Shown piece by piece: positions 9,614 to 18,066 of a stretch of DNA of 64,000 bases. The notes under the pieces are model-generated. The model had not been told where the DNA came from. It was given only the letters and a program-made list of their open reading frames with translations, and searched no databases. Numbering within the stretch: position 1 is the first letter of the stretch; each line of letters starts with the position of its first letter. Both the position numbers and the translations under genes were made by a program. The DNA comes from Roseiarcus sp963805295 (GTDB lineage Bacteria; Pseudomonadota; Alphaproteobacteria; Rhizobiales; Beijerinckiaceae), in assembly GCA_963805295.1 (NCBI GenBank), contig CAWDTW010000088.1, positions 22,907-86,906 on the forward strand, written 5' to 3'.

Positions 9614-9955
9614 TCGACATCAATCCTTCGGCGGCGTACCCCGACCGGGCCGAGCCGCGCAACGAGTTGGGCGCGGGATATGGAGACGCGAGGGCCGCAT
9701 GTCAAATCGGCGCCGGGCCACAATCGACTGCGCGGGGCGAGAACAGGGTCTGCGATCAGACGGCGGCCTCGATGTCCGTCAGGGAAAAATCATCGCCCTT
9801 GAAGAGCAGCGCGGCGCGGACTATGGCTTGTCTCGGTCCTTCCTTCGAAGGCCCTATCGTCGGGGTTTTTGTCGTCCGGCCTTGAACCGGTGTCGCGAGG
9901 CCGCAGCACAGTTACCAATACCAAAAAATCTCGATGCCCAGCTTTGTTGAGCGGG
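9614..9955. other. Intergenic region between topA and IS66
   Basis: About 340 bases with no intact gene. The only recognisable content is a short reverse-strand tail resembling VapC (separate entry). dprA, often beside topA, is absent, so the IS66 copy may have replaced or displaced the usual upstream neighbour. Confidence 0.45.
9756..9820 (-). pseudogene. Possible VapC toxin C-terminal remnant
   Basis: The reverse strand ends with ALLFKGDDFSLTDIEAAV followed by TGA. This matches the usual C-terminal end of VapC-type PIN-domain ribonucleases (LLFKGDDFxxTDIxxA). Upstream the frame becomes unrelated basic sequence and no PIN acidic residues are present, so it is at best a relic about 20 codons long next to the IS66 element. 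Confidence 0.35.
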
Positions 9956-11320
9956 CTATGCAAATCGGAGGCGGGCGACCAGATCGGTGGGGCTGGCCAT
10001 CAAGGTCTCGATGAGGTTCCAGCCGTGTTTTCGGGCGGTTGATATGACGGAGCGAAGGGTGGCGAAATCGGCGGCCCCGTCGGGGGTTCGGAACCCGCCG
10101 GAGATTTTCTGCTTCACCTTCATCATTCGGCCATCCCGCTCGGCCTCGTTGTTGGTGAAGGGGACGGCGAGTTCGTGAAGGAAGCGCAAAGTGTCTTCCT
10201 TGCGGGTTTGCAAGCGTAAGAGGAGATTGTGGCCGGTTCGGCGGGGTTTTCGTCCGCGCCGCTCGCCGCCGCTGTTCTTTGGCGCTCGCGCGACCGGGTT
10301 TTGCGCCTCGTGAAAGGCCAATCCTTGAGCGACGACGGCGTCGTATCGGCGTTCGATGAGCGCGATCAATCGGGGTTCGAGAGGAAGGCCGCGTTCGCGC
10401 GCCAGGCGGGCGGCGTGACAGGCGCGACGCAGCAAGCGCTGCATCTGGCGCGCCCAATCCTCTTTCTCGATTTCGACCAGCGCCTTCAGTTCGCGCAGGT
10501 GGTGGGCGTTGCAAAGCGCATGCAACACGCCCTGCATCGTATAGTAGGGCTTCCAGTGATCGTGGACGACGACGCCGACGACATTGGCCAACATCTCGCC
10601 GCGCTTGGCGCAAGTGCGATAGAACGTCAGCAAGGTGGTGCAGGCGATATGCAGCCATTGCGTCTTGCCGCCGATGCGGAAGCCGGTTTCGTCCATATGT
10701 TTGACCGGCGCTTTGGCGACGAGGTCGCGCAGCGCTTCGGCGAAGCTGCGCAGACGCCCCGCGCAATTGCGGCTCATGGCGGCGATCGTGCCGGCGGCGA
10801 GCTTCACGGCGAACAGATCGGCCATCAGTTCGACGAGCCGATCCTCGGGCAACAGTTGATAGTGCAGGAGATAGACCGCAAAGGCGGCGATCCTGACGCC
10901 ATATTGCGCCGGCGCCCTGACGTCCTCGGGAAACGCCGCCCGCGTCGACGCCCCGCAAGCCTCGCATCGGCACGAAAACGCCCGGTGCTCGGTGACCACG
11001 AGAGGTCGCGGTTCGGGCAGATCGAACACCTGACGCGCGGCGTATTCCCCGGACGCGCCGGGCGTCAGCGGCTCCCCGCATCCCGAGCAGACCGGTGGGT
11101 AATGCTCGATCACATGGTCGGGTTTGGCGACTTGGCGGAGAGTCTCGCCGTCGTGACCGGGTTGAGCGCCCGACGTCTTACCCGAACGCTCGCGCAGGCT
11201 GCTGACCCGCGCCGGCTTCTTCAAACCATCGCTCGACGGCGGCTTGGAACTGTTCGAGCTGTTCAACCCGAGCCGACGCTCCAACTCGGCGATCCGCGCC
11301 TTCAAAGCCGCGTTCTCCAC
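9956..11320 (-). CDS. IS66 family transposase, possibly with disrupted N-terminus
   Basis: Full catalytic body of an IS66-type DDE transposase, about 454 residues: leucine zipper ENAALKARIAELERRLG, signature LNSSNSSKPPSSDGLKKP, Cys zinc finger CSGCGEPL / CRCEACG, KHMDETGFRIGGKTQWLH, HALCNAHHLREL, and the C-terminal PFTNNEAERDGRMMKVKQKISGG (read as two adjoining parts). The reading begins here at GTG 11320. Upstream, ATG at 11384-11386 gives MTRELPIEPSREELAALI, then a TAA at 11330-11332 interrupts before TLSVENAALK. A GAA-to-TAA change would explain this. No tnpA/tnpB partners are seen, as in single-gene IS66 relatives. Ends of the element were not identified. Confidence 0.9.
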   Translation of the reverse strand: MENAALKARIAELERRLGLNSSNSSKPPSSDGLKKPARVSSLRERSGKTSGAQPGHDGETLRQVAKPDHVIEHYPPVCSGCGEPLTPGASGEYAARQVFDLPEPRPLVVTEHRAFSCRCEACGASTRAAFPEDVRAPAQYGVRIAAFAVYLLHYQLLPEDRLVELMADLFAVKLAAGTIAAMSRNCAGRLRSFAEALRDLVAKAPVKHMDETGFRIGGKTQWLHIACTTLLTFYRTCAKRGEMLANVVGVVVHDHWKPYYTMQGVLHALCNAHHLRELKALVEIEKEDWARQMQRLLRRACHAARLARERGLPLEPRLIALIERRYDAVVAQGLAFHEAQNPVARAPKNSGGERRGRKPRRTGHNLLLRLQTRKEDTLRFLHELAVPFTNNEAERDGRMMKVKQKISGGFRTPDGAADFATLRSVISTARKHGWNLIETLMASPTDLVARLRFA

Positions 11321-11495
11321 CGAAAGCGTTTAAATCAGCGCAGCAAGCTCTTCCCGCGAGGGCTCAATCGGTAATTCGCGAGTCATCCGATGCTTAAATC
11401 GGAACCCGAGTCCCCTGTCGAGAAAAACTTCCCGCAACCAAAAATCGGATCAAAACGGAGCGACCTGGGCAAAATCTCTTCTAAGGGAGGTAGCG

Positions 11496-12551
11496 ATGGT
11501 GGACGAGACCAAGCTGAACCAGTTCATTGGCAAGATTCTGGGCGATCTCGGCGGCGCTTTTAGCGTGCCCCTGGTGCGAATGGGCGACAAGCTCGGCCTC
11601 TACAAGGCGCTCAACCAGCACGGCCCGATGACGCCGGGGGAGCTGGCGGTGAAGACCAATGTCGCCGAGCGCTATGCGCGGGAGTGGCTGTCGCATCAGG
11701 CCGCGTCCGGCTATCTCGAATACGACCCCGCTTCCGGCAAGTTCACCCTGCCGCCGGAACAGGCCATGGTGTTCGCCGAGACCGACAGTCCCGTCTATTT
11801 GCAGGGCGCTTTCGACGCCGCTGTGGTGATGATGGAGAACCAGGCGCTGGTCGAGCCGGCCTTCCGCAGCGGCAAAGGAGTCGGCTGGGGCGACCAGTCG
11901 CAGTGTCTGTTCTGCACGACGGGACGGTTCTTCCGTCCAGGCTATCAGAACAATCTGGTGTCCTCGTGGCTGCCGGCGCTCGACGGCGTCGTGGCGAAGC
12001 TCGAGCGTGGCGGGGCCGTCGCCGACGTCGGCTGCGGGCACGGATTTTCGACCATATTCATGGCGAAAGCCTTCCCGAAATCCACCTTTGTCGGTTACGA
12101 CTTTCACCCCGCCTCGGTGGAGCAAGCGCGGGTCCACGCCGAGCAGCACGGTGTGACCGCTAATTTGAAGTTTGAAATCGCCTTGGCGAAGGAATTTCCC
12201 GGCAAGGACCTGGACCTCGTGACCTTCTTCGACTGCCTGCACGATATGGGTGATCCGGTCGGCGCCGCGCAGCATGTGCGCCAGACGTTGAAGCCCGGCG
12301 GAAGCTGGATGATCGTCGAGCCAGCGGCCGGCGACCGGTTGGAGGACAATTTCAATCCGGTCAGCCGGATGTTCTACGCCGCCTCAACCATGATCTGCGT
12401 GCCGACCTCGCTCGATCAGCCGGTCGGAGCGGCGTTTGGGGCGCAGGCTGGCTTTGCCAAGCTGTCGTCCGCAATCACGCAAGGCGGGTTCAGCAGAGTG
12501 CGCAAGGCAACGGAAACACCGTTCAACATGATCCTGGAGGCGCGGCCCTGA
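11496..12551 (+). CDS. Class I SAM-dependent methyltransferase with winged-helix N-terminus
   Basis: About 351 residues. The first 100 residues resemble the winged-helix/dimerisation domain of small-molecule methyltransferases (ELAVKTNVAERYAREWLSHQAASGYL). The C-terminal Rossmann domain has the SAM motif ADVGCGHGFSTIFMAKAFP, acidic FVGYD, and DLVTFFDCLHDMGDP followed by LKPGGSWMIVEP. The start ATG follows AAGGGAGGTAGC, an excellent ribosome-binding site. Cys-rich segment SQCLFCTTGRFF in the middle is typical of this uncharacterised subfamily. It stands alone between IS66 and pyrB; the methyl acceptor is unknown. Confidence 0.85.
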   Translation: MVDETKLNQFIGKILGDLGGAFSVPLVRMGDKLGLYKALNQHGPMTPGELAVKTNVAERYAREWLSHQAASGYLEYDPASGKFTLPPEQAMVFAETDSPVYLQGAFDAAVVMMENQALVEPAFRSGKGVGWGDQSQCLFCTTGRFFRPGYQNNLVSSWLPALDGVVAKLERGGAVADVGCGHGFSTIFMAKAFPKSTFVGYDFHPASVEQARVHAEQHGVTANLKFEIALAKEFPGKDLDLVTFFDCLHDMGDPVGAAQHVRQTLKPGGSWMIVEPAAGDRLEDNFNPVSRMFYAASTMICVPTSLDQPVGAAFGAQAGFAKLSSAITQGGFSRVRKATETPFNMILEARP

Positions 12552-12768
12552 CCCGCCGGGGGACGTAGAATCCGCCGCGCCAGGAGCTGGGGCGACTGCG
12601 GCTGTCAGTTTTTGGCGCTGGTGGGGACGACCGCGCGACCGATCGGGCCCGCCACAGGTCGCTGCGCCAATCGGCTTCGGCTATACGCCTCCTGGTAGCC
12701 CGCTCGGGTGAGCGCCGCGCGCGGCCGGGTTGCCCGGCCGCGCCGCGGCGCCTATACCGTTGGCTTCG
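12552..12768. other. Intergenic region upstream of pyrB
   Basis: About 215 bases. No gene recognised; an upstream in-frame start for pyrB at 12730 would add MPGRAAAPIPLAS, which does not look conserved. Confidence 0.4.
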
Positions 12769-13713
12769 ATGATCTCATCCCCGCCCGTCTTTTCACACCG
12801 CCATCTGCTCGGCATCGAGCCTCTGTCGCGCCCCGAGATCGAGGCGCTGCTCGATCTTTCCGACGAGGCGGTCGCCATCTCGCGCCAGGTCGAGAAGAAG
12901 CGCGCCACCTTGCGCGGGCGCACCCAGATCAATCTCTTCTTCGAGGCCTCGACCCGAACCCAGTCCTCGTTCGAACTCGCGGGCAAGCGGCTCGGCGCCG
13001 ACGTGATGAACATGGCCGTCGGGGCCTCCAGCGTCAAAAAGGGCGAGACGCTGATCGACACCGCCATGACCCTCAACGCCATGCGGCCCGACATTCTCGT
13101 CGTGCGCCACCATGCGGCCGGCGCGGTGTCGCTGCTCGCGCGAAAAGTCGACTGCTCGGTCATCAACGCCGGCGACGGCGCGCACGAGCATCCGACCCAG
13201 GCGCTCCTCGACGCGCTGACCATCCGCCGCAATCTCGGCCGCATCGAGGGCCTCACCGTCGCCATCTGCGGCGACATTTTGCATTCGCGCGTCGCCCGCT
13301 CGAACATCCTGCTGCTCGGCAAGCTCGGCGCTTACGTTCGCGTCGTCGGCCCCTCGACGCTCCTGCCGGCAGGCGTCGAGCAAATGGGCGTGGAAGTCTG
13401 CCGCGACATGCGTTCGGGGCTGAAGGACGCCGACATCGTGATGACGCTGCGCCTGCAGCGCGAGCGGATGAGCGGCGCCTTCGTGCCGAGCACAAAAGAA
13501 TATTTCCGCTATTTCGGCCTCGACCAGGAGAAGCTTGCCTTCGCGAAGCCCGGCGCGCTGGTGATGCATCCCGGGCCGATGAACCGCGGCGTCGAGATCG
13601 ACACCCTCATCGCCGACGGCCCGCAATCGCTCATCCGCGAGCAGGTCGAGATGGGCGTTGCGGTCCGGATGGCGGTGCTGGAGGCGCTGGCGCGCAACCT
13701 GCCGAACGGGTGA
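12769..13713 (+). CDS. pyrB: Aspartate carbamoyltransferase catalytic subunit
   Basis: Second step of pyrimidine synthesis: carbamoyl phosphate plus aspartate to carbamoyl-aspartate, cytoplasmic. About 314 residues from the ATG giving MISSPPVFSHRHLLGIEPL. Carbamoyl-phosphate site FEASTRTQSSFE, then GASSVKKGETLIDT, the loop VVRHHAAGA, NAGDGAHEHPTQALLDALTI, GDILHSRVARSN, and the C-terminal VMHPGPMNRGVEI, all intact. pyrC, which often follows pyrB in relatives, is missing here; a repeat-rich intergenic region follows instead. Confidence 0.96.
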   Translation: MISSPPVFSHRHLLGIEPLSRPEIEALLDLSDEAVAISRQVEKKRATLRGRTQINLFFEASTRTQSSFELAGKRLGADVMNMAVGASSVKKGETLIDTAMTLNAMRPDILVVRHHAAGAVSLLARKVDCSVINAGDGAHEHPTQALLDALTIRRNLGRIEGLTVAICGDILHSRVARSNILLLGKLGAYVRVVGPSTLLPAGVEQMGVEVCRDMRSGLKDADIVMTLRLQRERMSGAFVPSTKEYFRYFGLDQEKLAFAKPGALVMHPGPMNRGVEIDTLIADGPQSLIREQVEMGVAVRMAVLEALARNLPNG

Positions 13714-13840
13714 GCGGAGCGGGGATTTTCCGCCTCGTCGCCTTGTCGAAACGCGGCTTCAAAAAAGGCGTATGACGCGAGGCGGACACAGCGCCGCCCT
13801 GTGGAATTGTCCTTCGAGGCCCAAGCCGGCGGCTAACAAC

Positions 13841-13936
13841 GATTCCCGGCTCCCGCGCAAAAGCTCCCTGTTCCCGCGCAAATGCTCCCTGTTCCCGCGC
13901 AAAAGCTCCCTGTTCTCTGAAATAAAACTCCCTGTT
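13841..13936 (-). repeat. Tandem 21-bp repeats coding REQGAFA on the reverse strand
   Basis: Four to five units of 21 bp; the best copies are AAGCTCCCTGTTCCCGCGC plus AA. Three are nearly identical, and the outer ones (ending GCTCCCTGTTCTCTGAAAT and ACTCCCTGTTTTGCGG) are diverged. On the reverse strand each unit reads as the heptapeptide REQGAFA. No convincing start or host gene accompanies it. Confidence 0.8.
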
Positions 13937-14189
13937 TTGCGGACTGAAGCGGCGGTCGACGAGCGCCTTCGTCCCGACGTCCGCAGCGCGCCGGCGCCAT
14001 GGCGGCGCCCGTCTGGCGCCGCGCCGGTTCCCCGCCCGATAGGCGGTGTGAAATTTCTTGGCGAAAGTCGGCTTTTGTGCTACATTTGTTCTCCTTCAGA
14101 AAGGCGCGCAATGACCGCTTTGGCTTCACACCGTTCCGCGGCGCTCTCGCCCGCCGCCCGCGCGTTGCGCCTCCAGCGCATCTTCGCAC

Positions 14190-14285
14190 GTCATTCTGTC
14201 ATGCTGCGCTCGCGGGCATCGAGACTGGCGACCGCCGGCGCAAGCGTCCCTGGATCCCCGCTTTCGCGAGGACGACACAGTCCGA
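14190..14285. repeat. Dispersed rhizobial-type repeat tract
   Basis: The tract from GTCATTCTGTCATGCTGCGC to TTTCGCGAGGACGACACAG reads on the reverse strand as VVLAKAGIQGR followed by LDARER. Such sequence is recurrent intergenic repeat material in alphaproteobacteria and is not a gene. I recognise the pattern but cannot name a curated repeat family. Confidence 0.45.
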
Positions 14286-14410
14286 GGATAACCCATTGAA
14301 ATCGCTCAAAACGGCAATTGACGGGCCTTGCCACGAGTTGGCATGATTGTGCGGTTGGCGCCGCATCCGCTTGGCGTCGGCGCCACGCCCTCTGGGCCCG
14401 AGCCATTCGT

Positions 14411-15268
14411 CTACGCGGCGAGGAGGCCGCTCGCCCGGGCGAGGCTCCTGAGATAGGGCACGCCGACCGAAAGCACCTCGTCGGCGCCGCCCTTGGCGAC
14501 CGGCCGCCACACCGACAGCGCCGCGGCGAGCTGGGGCATCGAGGTGACGAACGACTCCATCACCAGATCGCCGAAGAAATGGGCGGTTTTGAGCGCCGTC
14601 ATCACGCTGCGCCAGTGGACGTTGCCGGAGCCCGGCACGCCGCGGTCGCTCTCGGAGAGGTGCACATAGCGGACCCGGCCGCCGCTTTCGGCGAGCGCGT
14701 CGGCAAAGCTCTTCTCCTCGATGTTGGCGTGATAGGTGTCGAGGTGGATCATCATCGCCGGCTCGTCGATCCGATCGATCAGCGCCCGCGCCTGGGCCGC
14801 CGTGTTGACGAGGTGGGTCTCGTAGCGGTTGCAGGCCTCGAGGCCGAGCGTCATGCCGTAGTCGGCCGCGCGTTTGGCGACGGGCTTCAGCGCCCTGGCG
14901 ATCGCGTCGTATTCGGCCTCGGTCGGCGCGGCGCCGGAGCGGTAGCCGAGCGCCGAATAGGTGACGCCGGTCAGCGTGTTGCAGCCGAGCGCATGGGCGA
15001 CGTCGAGCGCGCGGGTCAGAAACGCGCGCGCTTCGTCCGGATGGCGCGTCGCCTCGACCTCCTCGGGCAGGCAGAGCGAGGCGGTCGGCGCGACGCCGTG
15101 GCGCTCGAACAGAGAACGCGAATGCTGGACGTCGACCGTGTCCGGCTCGAGGAGGCCGATCTCGACCACTTGCAGGCCGTGGCGCGCGCATTCGTGGACG
15201 CTTCGTTCCGCGCCTTCGCGCGTCCAGGCCGAGGTCCAGAGGCTGGAATGCATGCCGAAACGGATCAT
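14411..15268 (-). CDS. Sugar isomerase/epimerase (ketose 3-epimerase-like TIM barrel)
   Basis: Xylose-isomerase-like TIM-barrel protein of about 285 residues. The metal-binding positions expected for D-tagatose/D-psicose 3-epimerases are present: Glu in LGLEACNRYE, Asp-x-x-His in IHLDTYHANIEE, His with HLSESDRGVPGSGN, and the final Glu in LVMESF. These enzymes epimerise ketoses at C3 in the cytoplasm. The gene overlaps the upstream ABC ATPase by four bases and ends the operon, so it likely acts on the sugar imported by that transporter. Substrate is not predictable; inositol-pathway isomerases are an alternative. Confidence 0.85.
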   Translation of the reverse strand: MIRFGMHSSLWTSAWTREGAERSVHECARHGLQVVEIGLLEPDTVDVQHSRSLFERHGVAPTASLCLPEEVEATRHPDEARAFLTRALDVAHALGCNTLTGVTYSALGYRSGAAPTEAEYDAIARALKPVAKRAADYGMTLGLEACNRYETHLVNTAAQARALIDRIDEPAMMIHLDTYHANIEEKSFADALAESGGRVRYVHLSESDRGVPGSGNVHWRSVMTALKTAHFFGDLVMESFVTSMPQLAAALSVWRPVAKGGADEVLSVGVPYLRSLARASGLLAA

Positions 15269-16026
15269 CGATGGGCTCCCTGGTTGGGCGCCTCGGTCGC
15301 CCCGACGATATGGGCGACGACGGCGTTCATGCTGGTGTCGCGGGTCGTGTCGTCGGCGATGACCGCGCCCTGACGCAGAACCACGATGCGGTCGCAGACC
15401 GAGAACACGTCGGTCAGGCGATGGCTGATGAGGATGACGCCGATGCCTTGGCTTTTCAGCGTGCGGATGAGGTCGAGCACGTGCTCGACCTCGCGCACCG
15501 CCAGCGCCGCGGTCGGCTCGTCCATGATGACGAGGCGCGGGTTGAAGGTGAGCGCGCGGGCGATCGCGACCGACTGCTGCTGCCCGCCCGAGAGCTGGCC
15601 GGTCATTTGCGCGACCGAGGGGATGCGCGCGCCGAGCCTTGCGATCATCGCCTCGGCTTCGGCGCGCATGCGCTTGGTGTCGATGAGTTTCACGCCGAGC
15701 GCCGAGCGGGTCAGCTCCCGGCCGAGAAAGATGTTGGAGGCGACGTCGCGCATCCGGGCGAGCGCCAGATCCTGGTAGATCATCTCGATGCCGGCCTCGC
15801 GGATCGCGCCGGGATCCTTGCCGACGAGCGAGAGGCCGTTGAAGCGGATGTCGCCGCCGTCGGGCCGGTAGACGCCGGTGATCGTCTTCATCAGCGTCGA
15901 TTTTCCCGCGCCGTTGTCGCCGACGAGGCCGACCACGCTGCCCGCTTCCACCGTGAAGGTGACGCCGCGCAGCGCCTCGATCGCGCCGAAGGTCTTGCGC
16001 ACGTCCTCGAGCTCCAGGAGACTCAT
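15265..16026 (-). CDS. Sugar ABC transporter ATP-binding protein
   Basis: Single-domain ATPase of about 253 residues that powers the neighbouring permease. Walker A GDNGAGKST, Q-loop MIYQDLALAR, signature LSGGQQQSVAIARAL, Walker B LVIMDEPTAALA, and H-loop ISHRL are all intact. It is the one-domain relative of RbsA-type proteins used with RbsC-type permeases. The start ATG at 16026 overlaps the permease stop codon by four bases, so translation is coupled. An upstream extension of the frame exists but is only shadow sequence of the permease. Confidence 0.93.
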   Translation of the reverse strand: MSLLELEDVRKTFGAIEALRGVTFTVEAGSVVGLVGDNGAGKSTLMKTITGVYRPDGGDIRFNGLSLVGKDPGAIREAGIEMIYQDLALARMRDVASNIFLGRELTRSALGVKLIDTKRMRAEAEAMIARLGARIPSVAQMTGQLSGGQQQSVAIARALTFNPRLVIMDEPTAALAVREVEHVLDLIRTLKSQGIGVILISHRLTDVFSVCDRIVVLRQGAVIADDTTRDTSMNAVVAHIVGATEAPNQGAHR

Positions 16027-17012
16027 CGCCGCCAGCCCCCGGAGCTGTTGATGCGGTCGAGCCAGACCGCGAGAATCAGCACCGCGCCGATGGCGATCTG
16101 CTGATAGAACGGCCGGACCGCCGTGAGATTGAGCCCGTTCTGCAGCACGCCCATGATGAGCGCGCCGATCAGCGTGCCGATGACGCTGCCGCGCCCGCCG
16201 AAGAGATTGGTGCCCCCCAGGATCGTCGCGGTGATGGCGGTGAGCTCGTAGTTGATGCCCGCGGTCGGCTCGCCCGAATTGATGCGCGCGGCGAAGAGAA
16301 GGCCGCCGAGGCCGGAGAGCAGGCCCGACAGCGTATAGAGCTGCACCTTCTGCCGTTCGACCCGGACGCCCATCGCCCGCGCCGCCGCCTCGTTGTCGCC
16401 GATGACCTGGGCGTAGACGCCGAAGCGGGTGTGCATCAGCAGGACGTGCGCGGCGAGCGCCGTGACGAGGAGGATGATCACCGGCGTCGGCACGCCGAAC
16501 GGCCGTCCCTGGCCGAGCCAGACCATCTGCGGCGCGAGGCCGTAAATCGATATGCCGTTGCTCAGCACCAGCGCGACCCCGCGGGCGACGCCGAGCATGC
16601 CGAGGGTGACGATGAAGGGCGGGATCATGCCCTTGGTGATGAGGAAGCCGTTGACAGCGCCGGTCAACGCTCCCGTCGCGAGACAGCCGCCGATCCCGAC
16701 CCACCACGGCAGATCGAGGTTCGACGTCAGCATGGCGCCGACGACGCCGGACAAGGCGAGAATGGAGCCGACGGAGAGGTCTATCCCGGCCGAGCAGATG
16801 ACGAAGGTCATGCCGATCGCCAGCACGCCGAACACCGCCGTCGACAACAGAATGTTGAGGACGTTGGAGACGGAGAGGAAGACGCTCGACAGCGCCGCCA
16901 TCACCGCGCAGAGCACGGCGAGGACGAGCAGCGATTCGACGCGGAACGCGGCCGTTCCGACAATGCGCTGGCGCCAGGACGGCGGCGCGGCGGGGGTCGT
17001 GGTCGAGGCCAT
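16023..17012 (-). CDS. Sugar ABC transporter permease (RbsC type)
   Basis: Inner-membrane permease of about 329 residues with eight to ten hydrophobic segments. Motifs such as GMTFVICSAGIDLSVGSILALSG, NGFLITKGMIPPFIVTLGML, YALGDNEAAARAMG-like VIGDNEAAARAMGV, and LTAITATILGGTNLFGGRGS are typical of ribose/xylose/rhamnose-type permeases. It overlaps the downstream ATPase start and follows the binding-protein gene by about 80 bases, as expected for one import operon. Confidence 0.93.
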   Translation of the reverse strand: MASTTTPAAPPSWRQRIVGTAAFRVESLLVLAVLCAVMAALSSVFLSVSNVLNILLSTAVFGVLAIGMTFVICSAGIDLSVGSILALSGVVGAMLTSNLDLPWWVGIGGCLATGALTGAVNGFLITKGMIPPFIVTLGMLGVARGVALVLSNGISIYGLAPQMVWLGQGRPFGVPTPVIILLVTALAAHVLLMHTRFGVYAQVIGDNEAAARAMGVRVERQKVQLYTLSGLLSGLGGLLFAARINSGEPTAGINYELTAITATILGGTNLFGGRGSVIGTLIGALIMGVLQNGLNLTAVRPFYQQIAIGAVLILAVWLDRINSSGGWRR

Positions 17013-17089
17013 CGGCGAAACGCCTCTGAAATGCTGCGGATCGGGCCGCCCGTCGGCGCTTCAGGCGGACTGGCCGCGCCGGGGCCTGC

Positions 17090-18066
17090 TTACTTCACGT
17101 ACTCGAGCAACGTGTCCTTGTTGGCCTCGATGACCTGCTTGGTCAGTAAGAGGGTCGGCACATAGATGAACTCGGGAACCTTATCGCCGGCGAGCGCCTT
17201 GTTAGCGTCTTCGACCGCCTGCATGCCGACGAGATAGGGCAATTGCGCGACCGAGGCGTTGAGGCGTCCCGCCTTGATCGACTTGACCGCGTTGGTGTTG
17301 CCGTCGACGCCGATGACAATGATCTTGTCCTTGCCGGCCGAGCGCGCCGCCTCGACCGCGCCGAGCGCCATGTCGTCGTTGGCGCAGAACATGGCGACCA
17401 GATCGGAGTTGCGCTGCAGCGTGTCGTTGGTGATGTTGGCGGCCTTCAGGCTGTCCCAGTCGCCGGGCAGAGAGGCAACGATGTCGAGGCCGGGCGCTTC
17501 CCTCTTCAATTCCGCGGCGAAGCCGCGCGCCCGCTGTCGCCGGTGATGTTGCCCGACAGGCCTTCGATCACCAAGACCGGACCCTTGGCGTCCCTGCCGA
17601 GCACGCTCACGAGATAGTCGGCGCCCTTCGCGCCCGCGGCCTCGTTGTCCGAGCCGATATGGAAGGCGACGTCGACGCCGGCCTTCTCGGTGATCGCCGG
17701 ATCGAGGTTGCCGTCGAGGTCGACGACCGGAATCTTCATTTCGTTGGCGTGCTTGAGGCAGGGCAGGAGGATGGTCGAATTGATCGCCGCGGTGATCATG
17801 ACCGCCGGCTTCTTCTCCAGCATGGTGTTGCACGCGTTGAGTTGCGGCTCGGCCGCCTGGTCGGACTCGACCGCCTGCAGGAAGACGTCGACGTCGGCCT
17901 TCTTGGCTCCTTCGTCGACGCCTTTCTCCATCGCGCCCCAGAACGGGTTCGACAGGGTCTTCATCAGGACGCCGTAGACCGGCTTGTCGGCGGCCAAAGC
18001 GCCCGACGCGGCGAGGCCGAGGGCGAGCGCGGCGATCGATACGCTGGCGATGCAAGGCTTCAACAT
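17090..18066 (-). pseudogene. Periplasmic sugar-binding protein, frameshifted near 17530
   Basis: Type I periplasmic binding protein (RbsB-like) that captures the sugar for the downstream permease. Signal peptide MLKPCIASVSIAALALGLAA with cleavage near GALAA-DKP; then VYGVLMKTLSNPFWGAMEKG, and PVVDLDGNLDPAITEKAGV. The frame breaks at 17526-17533 after EGLSGNITGDSG; shifting one base restores ARGFAAELKREAPGLDIVA, FCANDDMALGAVEAA and IVIGVDGNTNAVKSI to the natural stop. One base appears to be missing. The rest is undamaged, so it may be functional in the real genome. The ATG lies inside the last codons of the LacI gene. Confidence 0.88.

Larger units (their letters stand above)
13714..14410. 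other. Repeat-rich intergenic region after pyrB
   Basis: About 700 bases without a supportable gene. It contains the 21-bp tandem repeats at 13841-13936 and a dispersed-repeat tract at about 14190-14285 (separate entries). Open frames here are repeat-derived. Confidence 0.6.

Noticed and set aside
7607..9802. Forward open frame of over 700 codons opposite topA
   Set aside because: Arises from codon bias of topA on the other strand; the sequence has no domain and topA homology is beyond doubt.
13841..13936. Protein-coding gene made of REQGAFA repeats
   Set aside because: No start with ribosome-binding site and no continuation into a recognised protein; kept as a repeat only.
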